Shown here in pieces: positions 27,561-36,966 of a DNA stretch of 64,000 nucleotides. The number at the start of each line of letters is the position of its first letter. The first letter of the stretch is position 1. Source of the stretch: Tethybacter castelli (GTDB taxonomy: Bacteria; Pseudomonadota; Gammaproteobacteria; Tethybacterales; Tethybacteraceae); the NCBI GenBank assembly GCA_036679665.1, contig JAZHEJ010000041.1:21788-85787 (forward strand). Direction: 5' to 3'. The position numbers were made by a program, and so were the translations under genes. The notes under the pieces are model-generated. The model was not told the DNA's origin and made no database searches. It saw only the letters and a program-made list of their open reading frames with translations.

Positions 27561-28050
27561 ACCAGCTGTTCAGGCTACTGCTGTCGCAATGTTGCTAACC
27601 TTCCAAATAGTTGCGGCCGGTGAATTGGATTTGAATGAGCTAATCAGACAACATGCTCAGGCTAGTCAGACGCAACCTTCAGAACAGGCTGCGGTACTAG
27701 TGTCGTTTAGCATTCCAACCGTTAGTCTGCGCGTGCTTGCCAGGCAAGCAGGAGAGCTAGGGATAAGGATGGTATTGCGCGGATTAGTCGACGATAGCGT
27801 AACCGTAACCGCTGCTCAAATTTTTGCGATTGATCCTGACCAGCTCGCAATTTGGGAAATAGATCCGCGCCTGTATGAACAATTTGATATCAATGCGGTA
27901 CCGACGTTGGTCATATGGAATGCCGATGACAAACTTATCGCGCAAGGCGAAGTGTCGTTAGATTACGCACTAGATTTTTTAGAGCAGCAAAAAACACCGT
28001 TGGCCGCCTACGCCGCACAGTTGCGCTCACGCTTGGTGGATGCGCGATGA
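27514..28050 (+). CDS. trbC: TrbC, F-type pilus assembly protein
   Basis: The protein has a hydrophobic leader and the TrbC domain: AVLVSFSIPTVSLRVLA near the start, VLRGLVDDS in the middle, and IDPRLYEQFDINAVPTLVIW at the end (thioredoxin-like fold without cysteines). TrbC works with TraW and TraU. I place the start at the ATG at 27514, which has a GGTGA-type ribosome site 12-16 bases upstream and overlaps traU by 47 bp; a GTG at 27499 is in frame and would add five residues. The stop overlaps the traN start (ATGA). Confidence 0.88.
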   Translation: MCCFASVVAVLVSLAKPAVQATAVAMLLTFQIVAAGELDLNELIRQHAQASQTQPSEQAAVLVSFSIPTVSLRVLARQAGELGIRMVLRGLVDDSVTVTAAQIFAIDPDQLAIWEIDPRLYEQFDINAVPTLVIWNADDKLIAQGEVSLDYALDFLEQQKTPLAAYAAQLRSRLVDAR

Positions 28051-29942
28051 AAAATTATTTGGCGCACATAGCGTTATATTTGTTGGTGATTTTTCCACTT
28101 GCAACAAGTGCTGATCCGGCGACGCTAAATCACGCACAAGTCCAGCCGTTGTTGGATCGGCTATATGATCCTGACAGCACGCTGGTTACCGATTACAACT
28201 ACCTAAATATCGCAAGCTTACTTCGAGCTCAGCAGCAGGCATGCGATGTAAATTCATCCTCGCAATGCGCGGCTTTAACCGCACGCTTGTTGGCGCGGCA
28301 AAATCGTTGGGCGGGCCAATTAGCGGTGCCGACATCTGCAACTCAGCAGAGCTTCGACCCTGATTTGCCGGCCGGCACCTGTGTTACGGTTACGGTTGCC
28401 GTTGAGCCGCAGCTCAAGATGTGTCGCGTTGATGCGCCGCTAGATTCAACCCAACTGGTCACCACTACAGGCCATGTTGCGCAGATCGGTTCGAACACCG
28501 AATATGTGCGCTTACTTGGAGGCGGTGACGCATATCAGGTCGCAACCGCCGGCATCGAAACGTTGTATGTGGTAACGCTTGAAATTCCCGATCGAGATTT
28601 GGTGACCGGTTTTGAGCTGGTGTTCGTCAATATCGATTCATTGGTGAGCATGAGTCTCAACGACGGACCGCTACCGATTCAATTAAATAACGACCGCAGG
28701 TTGTGTGGCGAACAAATCGCCATTGTCTGTGCGCCGTTGACCGCCGCGACGTTAGACAGCTTACCTGGTTTTGACGTAACGCGCTATTTAAATCCCGGGC
28801 TTAATCATATCGGCATAACGGTGCGTTCAACGCCGCAGGCTAATAGCCAGATCGTGTTTAGGGTAAGAACAAATCAGTCGGAGGTCATATCAAGTCGCGA
28901 TGATGAACTTCCTTTTTGTAGTCAAGTGACGTCCGCCGGGTGCGAGTTGGCGCAAGAGCGTCAACCATGTGATCCGGCAAGCGAAGATGATTGTGATCCA
29001 AGTGTACGGGTCTATCACTGTCTGGCGGATCAAAGCGATACGCACGTGCGTTGTGGTTTGCCTCAGACTTGCGCAGGTGCATCTTGCACGCCGCGGGTGG
29101 CCACGGACAACCTTGAAGATTTTGCTCCCGCTTTGGCTCGGCTTGAGATGGCGCGTCAGGCCGGGCATTATCTTGATAACTATAATCTGCGCATCTTCGC
29201 CGGTACCGAAGCACAGTGTCGGGACAAGGTGTTGTTCGGGCTGTCAGATTGTTGTCGCGCCGATGCAACCGGCAATAATTCCACCAATCGCCAAGCACTG
29301 GCTCAACTTGGCATTAGTTTGGCGGTGAGAGGAATAGAGTCGATAGGTAGCGAACACACCTTCGACTCGTTATTTTTAAATAACAGATTGGCGAACAGCT
29401 TGCTAGGGTTAGGCAAGGGAGTACAAGGCATATCTTCGGCATTTGCGCCTTCGTTGTCTTACTATGGTCTGGAAGTCAGCATTTCAAACGGAGTGTTGTC
29501 GTTCGGTTTTGATCCGGCTTCGTTCGCGTTAGCCGTCTCGTTGGCGGTCCTGGCGAATTTACTCGAATGCGACAATCAAGAACAATTGCTAGGCTTGCAG
29601 GTTGGTGCCGGGCTGTGCACCAAAGTTCGCGACTGGTGCAGTAGCAGAGGATTATTCGGATGTCGCGAAGAACGCGAAGCTTACTGCTGTTACAACTCGC
29701 GCCTCGCCCGCTTGATCGCAGGCCAGGCCAATGTTCAGCTTAACCGGGCGATTGACGACTGTAGCGGTCTGAAAGTTGAGCAGCTAGGCGAGCTTGATTT
29801 TTCCGAAATTGATTTGGAGGAATTTGTTGCGGAGTTGGGAATTCCTGATGTTGACAGTGAATTGCTCAGGTTTCGTTCCGAAAATGCCGCAGAGTTAAAA
29901 CGATCACGCCAACGCGGTACCCGGTGGGTGGAGCTTAAGTGA
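28047..29942 (+). CDS. traN: TraN, mating-pair stabilisation outer-membrane protein
   Basis: TraN is the large cysteine-rich outer-membrane adhesin that stabilises contact with the recipient. The 631-residue product has a signal peptide (about 1-22) and well over 20 cysteines, including CDPASEDDCDPSVRVYHC in parts and the CCxN/CCYN segments near the C-terminus. F TraN is about 600 residues. The central variable region (about 250-330) is where F-like TraN proteins set recipient preference. It overlaps trbC and the following small gene by 4 bp each. Confidence 0.9.
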   Translation: MKNYLAHIALYLLVIFPLATSADPATLNHAQVQPLLDRLYDPDSTLVTDYNYLNIASLLRAQQQACDVNSSSQCAALTARLLARQNRWAGQLAVPTSATQQSFDPDLPAGTCVTVTVAVEPQLKMCRVDAPLDSTQLVTTTGHVAQIGSNTEYVRLLGGGDAYQVATAGIETLYVVTLEIPDRDLVTGFELVFVNIDSLVSMSLNDGPLPIQLNNDRRLCGEQIAIVCAPLTAATLDSLPGFDVTRYLNPGLNHIGITVRSTPQANSQIVFRVRTNQSEVISSRDDELPFCSQVTSAGCELAQERQPCDPASEDDCDPSVRVYHCLADQSDTHVRCGLPQTCAGASCTPRVATDNLEDFAPALARLEMARQAGHYLDNYNLRIFAGTEAQCRDKVLFGLSDCCRADATGNNSTNRQALAQLGISLAVRGIESIGSEHTFDSLFLNNRLANSLLGLGKGVQGISSAFAPSLSYYGLEVSISNGVLSFGFDPASFALAVSLAVLANLLECDNQEQLLGLQVGAGLCTKVRDWCSSRGLFGCREEREAYCCYNSRLARLIAGQANVQLNRAIDDCSGLKVEQLGELDFSEIDLEEFVAELGIPDVDSELLRFRSENAAELKRSRQRGTRWVELK

Positions 29943-30280
29943 AAAAACTAGGTTTGCTTTGTGTCGTGTTGTTGCCATTGATGGCTCAAGCAGCCACATT
30001 TGAAGATTTGCTTAAGTTGGCAAATTTAAATCAAGGTAGTTCGCAGGAACTACCGGTCGAAGGGCTGCTCGAAACTGAATTGCGCGAGCGAATAGGTGGC
30101 GGCAGGCTAGTGGGCAAAGCTAGATGGCTAAACAATTTAGAGGAGTTGGGTTGTGCTCGGTATGAGGTCCAACTTGCAATTGCTATCGACACTAAACGTA
30201 CTGAGCTTGCCACGGTGCGAATAAATTGGTGTCGCAACGGATTGCCGCCGGCTAGCCAGGCCGGATCCGTTGGGCCGTGA
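29939..30280 (+). CDS. Small exported protein of unknown function in the tra operon
   Basis: This 113-residue protein has a clean Sec signal (MKKLGLLCVVLLPLMAQA, cleavage near 18) and a short acidic mature part with two cysteines (in LGCARYEV and NWCRNG), which could form a disulfide. I do not recognise a family. It lies between traN and traF with 4-bp overlaps at both ends (GTG start at 29939), so it is almost certainly translated with them. It could be an accessory factor of the mating apparatus. Confidence 0.7.
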   Translation: MKKLGLLCVVLLPLMAQAATFEDLLKLANLNQGSSQELPVEGLLETELRERIGGGRLVGKARWLNNLEELGCARYEVQLAIAIDTKRTELATVRINWCRNGLPPASQAGSVGP

Positions 30281-31071
30281 TACCGCTACGCGCATTATTG
30301 TTCGGGTTGCTTGTGCCGATTGCGGCTATGGCAAAAACCGACACGTATTGGGATCAGCATAATAGCGGCTGGTTTTGGTACGCCACGCCGCCGATCGAGC
30401 CTGAGATTGCGCCGTTGCCGATACCGTTAGCTGATCAAAAGCCGTCGATTAGCGAAATTCCACCTGAAGTGGCGGCGCATGAAAAGTTGCAGCGCCAACT
30501 TGAAAACACCCGCTCGGTTGCGATCATGAATCCAACATTGCAAAACGTTACCGATTATTTGCTTGTCCAACAAGAAGTCATGCAGCGCTCAGCGCGTTTT
30601 GCGGATGTTTGGCAACGCGTGATCTGGACTACGCCGGAACTTGACTATAGCGTCACCAATCGTCCCACCAACGCCGCGGCGCTTCATACTTGGAACCGCG
30701 AACTTGAAGCGCAGCGCACGGCGCTAGTTGCCGACGCGGCACAAACCCACGGGCTGTTTTTTGTGTTCGGTCCGGATTGTATTTATTGTGCGCAAATCGC
30801 GCAGACCTTGCGACGGGTTAGCGGGCAATTTGGATTTACCGTACAAGCGGTCGCAGTCGCTGGCGCCGTCAACGAGGATTTTCCCGATGCGTGGCCTGAT
30901 AACGGTTTTGTCGAAGCAGCGCAGATCAGCAGCCTGCCGGCAATCGTACTCGCTAGCTTAGCTCCCGGGCACCAACAGCTGACCTTGCTTGCTTCAGGGC
31001 CGCTTGCGGACGATGAGCTGATTGAGCGTATCGCGGTGCTTACCGGTGTTCCGATCGGAGATAGATTTTGA
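30277..31071 (+). CDS. traF: TraF, thioredoxin-like pilus assembly protein
   Basis: The 264-residue exported protein has a signal peptide and then the TraF features: YWDQHNSGWFWYATPP near the N-terminus (in pieces) and a C-terminal thioredoxin fold with C168-I-Y-C171 in FFVFGPDCIYCAQIAQ. In F itself TraF lacks the CxxC pair; here both cysteines are present, so it may have redox activity together with the dsbC-like protein. Start GTG at 30277 and the next start at 31068 both overlap by 4 bp. Confidence 0.9.
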   Translation: MIPLRALLFGLLVPIAAMAKTDTYWDQHNSGWFWYATPPIEPEIAPLPIPLADQKPSISEIPPEVAAHEKLQRQLENTRSVAIMNPTLQNVTDYLLVQQEVMQRSARFADVWQRVIWTTPELDYSVTNRPTNAAALHTWNRELEAQRTALVADAAQTHGLFFVFGPDCIYCAQIAQTLRRVSGQFGFTVQAVAVAGAVNEDFPDAWPDNGFVEAAQISSLPAIVLASLAPGHQQLTLLASGPLADDELIERIAVLTGVPIGDRF

Positions 31072-32417
31072 AAATTTGCGCTGTGATACTTTGGGCGCAA
31101 CTGATTGCATCAAGTTTGATTATGTCGTCAAGCGAGGCGCAGATCGAGCAAAGTATGCGCAGCATGTTTAACAATTTGGGCGCGTACGGGCAGGTCAACG
31201 GCCCTAGCTATATAGCTGCGCAAAGCAGACATGTGTTTTCCGGCGGCGGACTTACCTACCGTGCGCCGCGGCAAAATTATCAGTTGCTCAGCGCCACCGG
31301 GCCTAGTTTGCGTGCCGGATGCGGCGGTATCGATTTGTATGCCGGATCGTTTTCGTTTATCAACAAAGACCAGTTTGTGCAGATGCTAAACAATATTGCG
31401 GCCAACAGTGTCGGGCTGGCGTTCAAGACCGCGTTGTGTTCCACTTCCGCAAATTTGTGTCAGGCGATTGAAGATCTGCAGCGGACCGTCCAAAGTTTGA
31501 ACCGGTTTAATATCGATTCGTGCGAATCCGCCAAGCAAATCGTCGGCGGTTTTATGGGTACTTCGGCGCAGGTGTCGCAAAGCGCCTGTCAGGCAACCAG
31601 TTGGGTATCCGGACTCGCCAGCGACGCCAGCGACGCGCGCGCTCAGTGCGCCGAACCTACGTCATTCGCGCAGATCCGCGCTAATGCCGCAACCGGCAGT
31701 GAAGCCAAACAGCAGCCCGTCGAGTTTGTCGGCGGCAACCTAACCTGGCAGATTCTCGCTTCGTCCGCGTCAGGTTTGAGTGTGACGGACCGCGAGTTTT
31801 TGCAATCGATGCTCGGCACGCACGTGGTAGCCACGGTGTCCCTTAGTTTGCAGCATTATCCGCCGACGATTACCAGTGTGGCAGATCTGAATGAGCATGA
31901 AATCGTTTTGCTCAAATGCGGCAATACCGTCACCTGTTTAGATGTCCAGGCAACCAGGGTTACTTTGTCGACTTCGTTCATTGAGCTAGCCCGCGATCGT
32001 CTTGCTGATATGCGCACGCGTTTGGCGAATGGAACCCAGCTGACAACTGAGCAGGCCAACCTTGTTGCCGGCGCGCCAATTCCGGTACTTGCTTTATTGC
32101 AAGCGGATCTGGCCGGAGCTGTCGGACTTGCCGATATCGCCGTCGAAGCAATCGCATATTCGGCGGCGCATCATTTTCTGGCTACCACTTTACGCCAGGC
32201 GGCAAGCGGTGCTTCAGCTTGGCGTTCGCGCAGTGTCAACGAAGCTGACCTGGCCCGCGCACTGGTGGTTGATTCGCGCACTGTGCGCAATGAACTGGCA
32301 AGAGAAATGCATGTTGCGGTATCCAGGGTTAATGAATTGCTTAATGTCAGTGCGCAAGTACGTGATTTACGTACCAGGCTAGCCGGGGATATGCTCGGGT
32401 CGATTAGTCAGCCTTAG
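31068..32417 (+). CDS. traH: TraH, pilus assembly protein
   Basis: TraH is a periplasmic protein needed for pilus assembly and found with TraF and TraG. The 449-residue protein has a signal peptide and the family landmarks: YGQVNGPSYIAAQSRHVFSGG in part near residue 40, RAGCGGIDLYAGSFSFIN near 82, and C-terminal coiled coil. It starts at a TTG that overlaps the traF stop (TTGA), and traG begins one base after its stop. Confidence 0.92.
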   Translation: MKICAVILWAQLIASSLIMSSSEAQIEQSMRSMFNNLGAYGQVNGPSYIAAQSRHVFSGGGLTYRAPRQNYQLLSATGPSLRAGCGGIDLYAGSFSFINKDQFVQMLNNIAANSVGLAFKTALCSTSANLCQAIEDLQRTVQSLNRFNIDSCESAKQIVGGFMGTSAQVSQSACQATSWVSGLASDASDARAQCAEPTSFAQIRANAATGSEAKQQPVEFVGGNLTWQILASSASGLSVTDREFLQSMLGTHVVATVSLSLQHYPPTITSVADLNEHEIVLLKCGNTVTCLDVQATRVTLSTSFIELARDRLADMRTRLANGTQLTTEQANLVAGAPIPVLALLQADLAGAVGLADIAVEAIAYSAAHHFLATTLRQAASGASAWRSRSVNEADLARALVVDSRTVRNELAREMHVAVSRVNELLNVSAQVRDLRTRLAGDMLGSISQP

Positions 32418-32418
32418 G

Positions 32419-35190
32419 ATGGACTTTACGTATATTGCTTGGGGTTCGGGTGAGATTGCGGTGCGCGCTTTCAGCGCATTGGCGGTCATTTCCGCTTCGA
32501 ATGAATTAATGGGCGCGCTTTCAGCGGCCGCCATTCTTAGCGTTTTGCTTCTGGCAACCGGATCGGCGTTCAATCTGTCGATCGCAAGTTTCATCGCTCC
32601 GTTGAAATTGTTGTTGGTGATCGTTCTGACCGGAGGTATTTTGCTTGCCCCGACCAGGGTCATAGTAGAAGATAGATTCGACGGACAGGATTTGTTGTGG
32701 CCCGCGGACGCCCGTATCAACGGGGTGGTGGTTGTGCAAGCGGTGCCTTTCGGCGTGGCGTTGCCGGCGGCGCTGGGCTCAACCTTGGCAGTAACATTGA
32801 CACGAGTCATAGAAACTGCGATGCAGTCGGTATCCGCTGAAGATCGGCTAAGTTCAGCCGGGTTGTGGCTTAGCGCGCGCGCGTTGCGTGCGATGGCCGA
32901 TCCAGGTGTGATGCAAGATGCGACGCTGGTTTCGGATTTTCGTTTTTTCTTGGAAAATTGCACTTACTACGATTTGCTCGCGCAACGGATCACGTTGAGC
33001 AATTTATTGCATTCGGCCCCGCTTAATGAACTGGCGCAAACTTCCGGCAGCATCACTTCGGTACATTCTGGCAACGGTAGCGGGCCGATCGTGGCACTTA
33101 GTTGTTCTGAAGCATGGTCCGGAGCGGTTATCGACACCGTGCCGGTTACCGGACTCAAAGACCGGATAGATACTGAAGCTACACAGCGCAAATTTAAAGC
33201 GTGTCAATCGTTGCGCGGGATTGCGCTGGCAACCAGTAACGGTAGCGGGACGCTAGGGGCAAGTTGCGGAGACAATGTTTTCGCACATGCGATGCGAGTC
33301 TTCGGCTATAACGGATCGGTCGCTGAACAATTTCGTGAGTTGGTGGCGATTGAATTGTTGCGCGAAGGATCACATTTACTCGCCACGCAAGATCCGCAGA
33401 CGATAGCGTTTGCCAGATTCATTGCTGAACGCTCGCGCAACGCAGCGTTTGTTGTCGCCGGGGAGTTGGCTGCGGTCATGTTGCCGGCGTTGCGCGGTTT
33501 GCTTGAAGCCATCATTTTGGTACTGATGCCGGTGTTGTTGATATTGGGCATATTGTTTTTTGAACAATTTGCGCGTTATTTAAAAACCGGCTTTGCGTTA
33601 ATATTGTGGTTGCAGCTGTGGCCACCGATCATGGCGGTGGTAAATAATGTCGGTCAATGGGTGCAGACCGCCGCAATTCGTTCGCACACGATTATCGCGC
33701 AAGGAAATTTCACGGTGGCCGGAATTGAAAACCTGCTGTCAGAAATAGACACCCAGCTTGCGTTGGCGCGCTATTTGTTGGTTCTGGTTCCGGTGTTGGC
33801 ATGGGCGATGGTGCGCGCCGGAGAATTCAGCGGCACGCTACTTGCGGGACGATTGCTGCAATCCGGTGAACAAGCGGCAGCCAGCGTAAGCACTCATGCG
33901 GCTCAAAACAACTGGAGCACCGATCAGGTTAATCTAGCTCCGCGCACCACGCTAGGCCCGCATGTTGCGTCGGTCGGCGATCCATGGGGCGCGGTCACCA
34001 CGCAGTACCAGCAGCTTAGCACGGTCGATTTGCCGGCGAACAATCCAAGCTTTGTTGCCGCAACCCAAAGCCGCACGTTAACCACCGCGTTGGAGCAGCG
34101 CGCCGAGCAAGCCAAAACCAGCGCGCAAGAGCAACGCACCAAGTTTGCGTCCAGTGTCGAAAGCTTATATTCTGAAGCGTTCGGCAAAGATGGCAAAGAA
34201 GCGCTCAACACTTTGCGCGAACAAAAGGTGGACGACAGCACTTCGCTGCGGGCGCTAGACAGCACCGGACAGTTGATACGCCAAGCGGTGTCGCGCAACC
34301 GCTCGGTTGAGCAGCACAGTTCCACTGAACATACTTGGCGGACCGGCGTGGAAGCGGGCATCGGTTCGGGTTTTTTGCCGTTGCCGGTTTCAGTTGACGG
34401 CAAAATATCTTCGTCGCAAGATCAAGATGTGGGACTAAGCGAGCAAATGCGGCGCAGTTATGACCAGCTGTCTGATGAAAGTAAAACCGCGCTAAGCGAA
34501 GTCGGCATCGTTTTGCAACGAAGCGATTCGGTGGCCGCCAAAACCAGCTATGAACAAGTCACCAGCAGTTCATTTCAAGCCAAACTAAGCGAAGCGCAAA
34601 ACCAGCTTGAGTCATACACCCAAACCGAACAGGTTGCTCAGCGCCTGTCAAACGCCAGCCACATCGCCAGCAGCAACAGTAAAGCGGTGGTGCAAGAATT
34701 ACTAAAAGATCCGCAACAAGCGGCTTTGCTAGCGCAATTTCATCAGCTTTATCATGTGCAAGGCCTGCCGTTTGGACAAGCGTGGTCTCAGGCTCAACAG
34801 CAAAGCGGGGTTACGCTTGATGTCGAACAAGTAGCCGACAAATTGCTTGGCAACCAACAATTCCAACTAGATAACTCAAGCCAAGATTCGTTTTCCGCAC
34901 AGCAAGATTATCAAGAAAACCGCAAGCAGGTTGAAAGTGCGCCAATCGCGGATGTTCCTGCGACACCGGAAATAAAACAAGCGGATCAACAACTGCAAAA
35001 CGCCAAACAAACCCAACAGCAAAAATTGCCGGCCCCCGGCGAACAGTTTTATCAGGACAGTCGGGCCATCGATCGGACTATTCGCGATAGCGATGATGAA
35101 GTTATGGTTATCCCCGACCGGTCGCTATGGCGCGAAGGTGACAAACGTCTGACCGAAGTGTTGACCAGTTCTGAAGATGACAAAAAATGA
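32419..35190 (+). CDS. traG: TraG, mating-pair stabilisation/entry exclusion protein
   Basis: The 923-residue inner-membrane protein has several N-terminal transmembrane segments (among about 20-85, 330-430 and 450-480) and a long periplasmic, glutamine-rich C-terminal region. The length fits F TraG (about 940). It stabilises mating pairs with TraN and, in F, recognises entry-exclusion protein TraS. It is the last tra gene seen here. Its final 80 codons are repeated downstream: bases 34952-35194 recur exactly at 40334-40576 and in decayed form at 44604-44782. Confidence 0.9.
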   Translation: MDFTYIAWGSGEIAVRAFSALAVISASNELMGALSAAAILSVLLLATGSAFNLSIASFIAPLKLLLVIVLTGGILLAPTRVIVEDRFDGQDLLWPADARINGVVVVQAVPFGVALPAALGSTLAVTLTRVIETAMQSVSAEDRLSSAGLWLSARALRAMADPGVMQDATLVSDFRFFLENCTYYDLLAQRITLSNLLHSAPLNELAQTSGSITSVHSGNGSGPIVALSCSEAWSGAVIDTVPVTGLKDRIDTEATQRKFKACQSLRGIALATSNGSGTLGASCGDNVFAHAMRVFGYNGSVAEQFRELVAIELLREGSHLLATQDPQTIAFARFIAERSRNAAFVVAGELAAVMLPALRGLLEAIILVLMPVLLILGILFFEQFARYLKTGFALILWLQLWPPIMAVVNNVGQWVQTAAIRSHTIIAQGNFTVAGIENLLSEIDTQLALARYLLVLVPVLAWAMVRAGEFSGTLLAGRLLQSGEQAAASVSTHAAQNNWSTDQVNLAPRTTLGPHVASVGDPWGAVTTQYQQLSTVDLPANNPSFVAATQSRTLTTALEQRAEQAKTSAQEQRTKFASSVESLYSEAFGKDGKEALNTLREQKVDDSTSLRALDSTGQLIRQAVSRNRSVEQHSSTEHTWRTGVEAGIGSGFLPLPVSVDGKISSSQDQDVGLSEQMRRSYDQLSDESKTALSEVGIVLQRSDSVAAKTSYEQVTSSSFQAKLSEAQNQLESYTQTEQVAQRLSNASHIASSNSKAVVQELLKDPQQAALLAQFHQLYHVQGLPFGQAWSQAQQQSGVTLDVEQVADKLLGNQQFQLDNSSQDSFSAQQDYQENRKQVESAPIADVPATPEIKQADQQLQNAKQTQQQKLPAPGEQFYQDSRAIDRTIRDSDDEVMVIPDRSLWREGDKRLTEVLTSSEDDKK

Positions 35191-35194
35191 CAAG
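34952..35194. repeat. traG 3'-end repeat, copy 1 (inside traG)
   Basis: These 243 bp are the end of traG plus 4 bases after its stop (GACAAG junction). They are identical, base for base by eye, to 40334-40576. The match stops on the left where G meets A (34951 versus 40333) and on the right where G meets C (35195 versus 40577). The sequence following copy 1 (35195 onward) is unrelated to the tails that follow copies 2 and 3. Confidence 0.95.
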
Positions 35195-35352
35195 GTTAGC
35201 GGGTTTCACGTACACAATTAAATGAATGTGATCGCACTGGCAACTAACTTAGTCGCGCGTAATAACTATTTAAAGCTGGTTCACCTTCAGTTTAATAGTT
35301 ATGCAGTGCACCATGGTGCTGACTTCCTTTTTTTAGGAAACAGCTAATATCC

Positions 35353-35358
35353 TATAAT
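35353..35358 (+). promoter_or_regulatory. Candidate -10 box of the methyltransferase gene
   Basis: A perfect TATAAT lies 38 bp before the GTG start of the methyltransferase at 35397, in an AT-rich spacer. No strong -35 box is visible 17 bp upstream. The spacer also holds an imperfect hairpin at 35262-35302 (arms ATAACTAT and ATAGTTAT) and a 12-bp palindrome GCACCATGGTGC at 35308-35319 followed by a run of seven T, which may end transcription from traG. Confidence 0.4.
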
Positions 35359-35396
35359 GAGTTTGCATACTTTTATTATTAATTAGGTTAGATTTT

Positions 35397-36962
35397 GTGT
35401 CTTTGATATCTATACGTAAAGCATCAGAATGGGCATCCGCTTATCTAAACAAGAATGTATCGCGTTCAAATATTTCTTATCTTATTCAGTACGGTAAGAT
35501 AAAAAAATATGGGGAGAACGGTTCGACGTTTGTTGAACTTGATGATTTAAAGCGGTACTATAAATCCCGGCATCAAAGTAGGGAATTAAGCTGGAAAAAA
35601 AAACTTGGCAATGATTTGAATTGGGATCTTTCTTTTGATCAATTAAGAGAGAAAGACACCACAAAGCATGTGCATCGGCTTCACCCATACAAAGGGAAAT
35701 TTATTCCTCAACTGGTGCAATATTTTATTGATACGCATACGGATGATTTTAAAACCGATGTGTATTTCAATAAAGGAGATATCGTCTTAGATCCGTTTTC
35801 CGGATCCGGCACGACATTGGTACAAGCATGTGAGCTAGGGTTGCATTCGATCGGAATTGATATTTCGCGTTTTAATTGTTTGATCAGTGACGTCAAAATC
35901 AACTCCTATCATTTTCCTTCTTTAAAAAAGGAAATTGACCGTATTAGACAAGCAATCACGAGCTATGAACACGACAATAGCATAACCGCTTTTGAAAAAG
36001 AGCTCATGCAGGAAATGTACCTGTTTAATCAGAAGTATTTTCCAAATCCTGACTTTAAGTATCAAATTCAGCAAAAGCTAATAGACGAAAAAAAGTATAC
36101 TGAACAAAAAGAGAAAGATTTTCTTAAAATTTACATCAGTTTAGTCAAAAAGTACAACGTTGAGTTATCTCAATCCAAAACAGATAGTTTTCTAGATAAA
36201 TGGTATTGTTATAACGTTAGAAAAGAAATAGATTTCGCCAAAAATCTAATTCAAGATGATAGTCACAAAAAGGTTCTAGAAGTAATATTGAGCCGTACGA
36301 TTCGTTCATGCAGAGCGACAACACATTATGATCTTGCAACATTAAAAGAACCGCAACTGACGACTTATTATTGCTGGAAACATAAGAAAATCTGTAAGCC
36401 TATATATTCCATCAAATATTGGTATGACAGATACGCTAATGATACGCTGACGCGGCTTCAAGAGTTTGATCAACTTAGAAAGTCCACACAACATTTAGTT
36501 TTGAATGGAGATTCACGTTTCGTTAATATAGAAACAGAAACCAAGAAACGCAACAAAGCGCTTTATGAATTATTGGTTGCAAATAAAATCCGCGGAATAT
36601 TCTCATCGCCGCCGTATGTGGGACAAATAGATTATCATGAACAGCATGCTTATGCTTACGATCTTTTCGGCTTTGAACGCAAAGATGAATTCGAAATAGG
36701 CCCGCTGAGTAATGGTCAAGGTTCAACAGCGCGTCAACTATATGTTGATGGTATTTCTGATATGTTGAATAATTGCAAAAAGTATTTGCAAAATGATTAT
36801 GATGTGTTTCTTGTAGCTAACGACAAGTTTAACTTGTATTCACACATCGCACAAAAATCAGGAATGCAAATTGTCAATCAATTTAAACGGCCCGTGTTAA
36901 ATAGAACTGAGCGGGATCGCAACCCATATTCCGAAATTATTTTTCACTTTAAGACGCAATAA
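35397..36962 (+). CDS. DNA methyltransferase (SPPY motif, m4C-type)
   Basis: The 521-residue enzyme carries the S-adenosylmethionine motif I DPFSGSGTT at 132-140 and the catalytic motif IV SPPY at 404-407. Because the motif is SPPY, the product is more likely N4-methylcytosine than N6-methyladenine. Motif I precedes motif IV with about 265 residues between them, which could hold the target-recognition region. An N-terminal MerR-type helix-turn-helix-like segment (about 1-60, ISIRKASEWASAY) may regulate expression. The GTG start lies after a TATAAT. A restriction-type nuclease gene follows 4 bp downstream, so this should be the modification half of a type II system. Confidence 0.85.
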   Translation: MSLISIRKASEWASAYLNKNVSRSNISYLIQYGKIKKYGENGSTFVELDDLKRYYKSRHQSRELSWKKKLGNDLNWDLSFDQLREKDTTKHVHRLHPYKGKFIPQLVQYFIDTHTDDFKTDVYFNKGDIVLDPFSGSGTTLVQACELGLHSIGIDISRFNCLISDVKINSYHFPSLKKEIDRIRQAITSYEHDNSITAFEKELMQEMYLFNQKYFPNPDFKYQIQQKLIDEKKYTEQKEKDFLKIYISLVKKYNVELSQSKTDSFLDKWYCYNVRKEIDFAKNLIQDDSHKKVLEVILSRTIRSCRATTHYDLATLKEPQLTTYYCWKHKKICKPIYSIKYWYDRYANDTLTRLQEFDQLRKSTQHLVLNGDSRFVNIETETKKRNKALYELLVANKIRGIFSSPPYVGQIDYHEQHAYAYDLFGFERKDEFEIGPLSNGQGSTARQLYVDGISDMLNNCKKYLQNDYDVFLVANDKFNLYSHIAQKSGMQIVNQFKRPVLNRTERDRNPYSEIIFHFKTQ

Positions 36963-36966
36963 CTTT

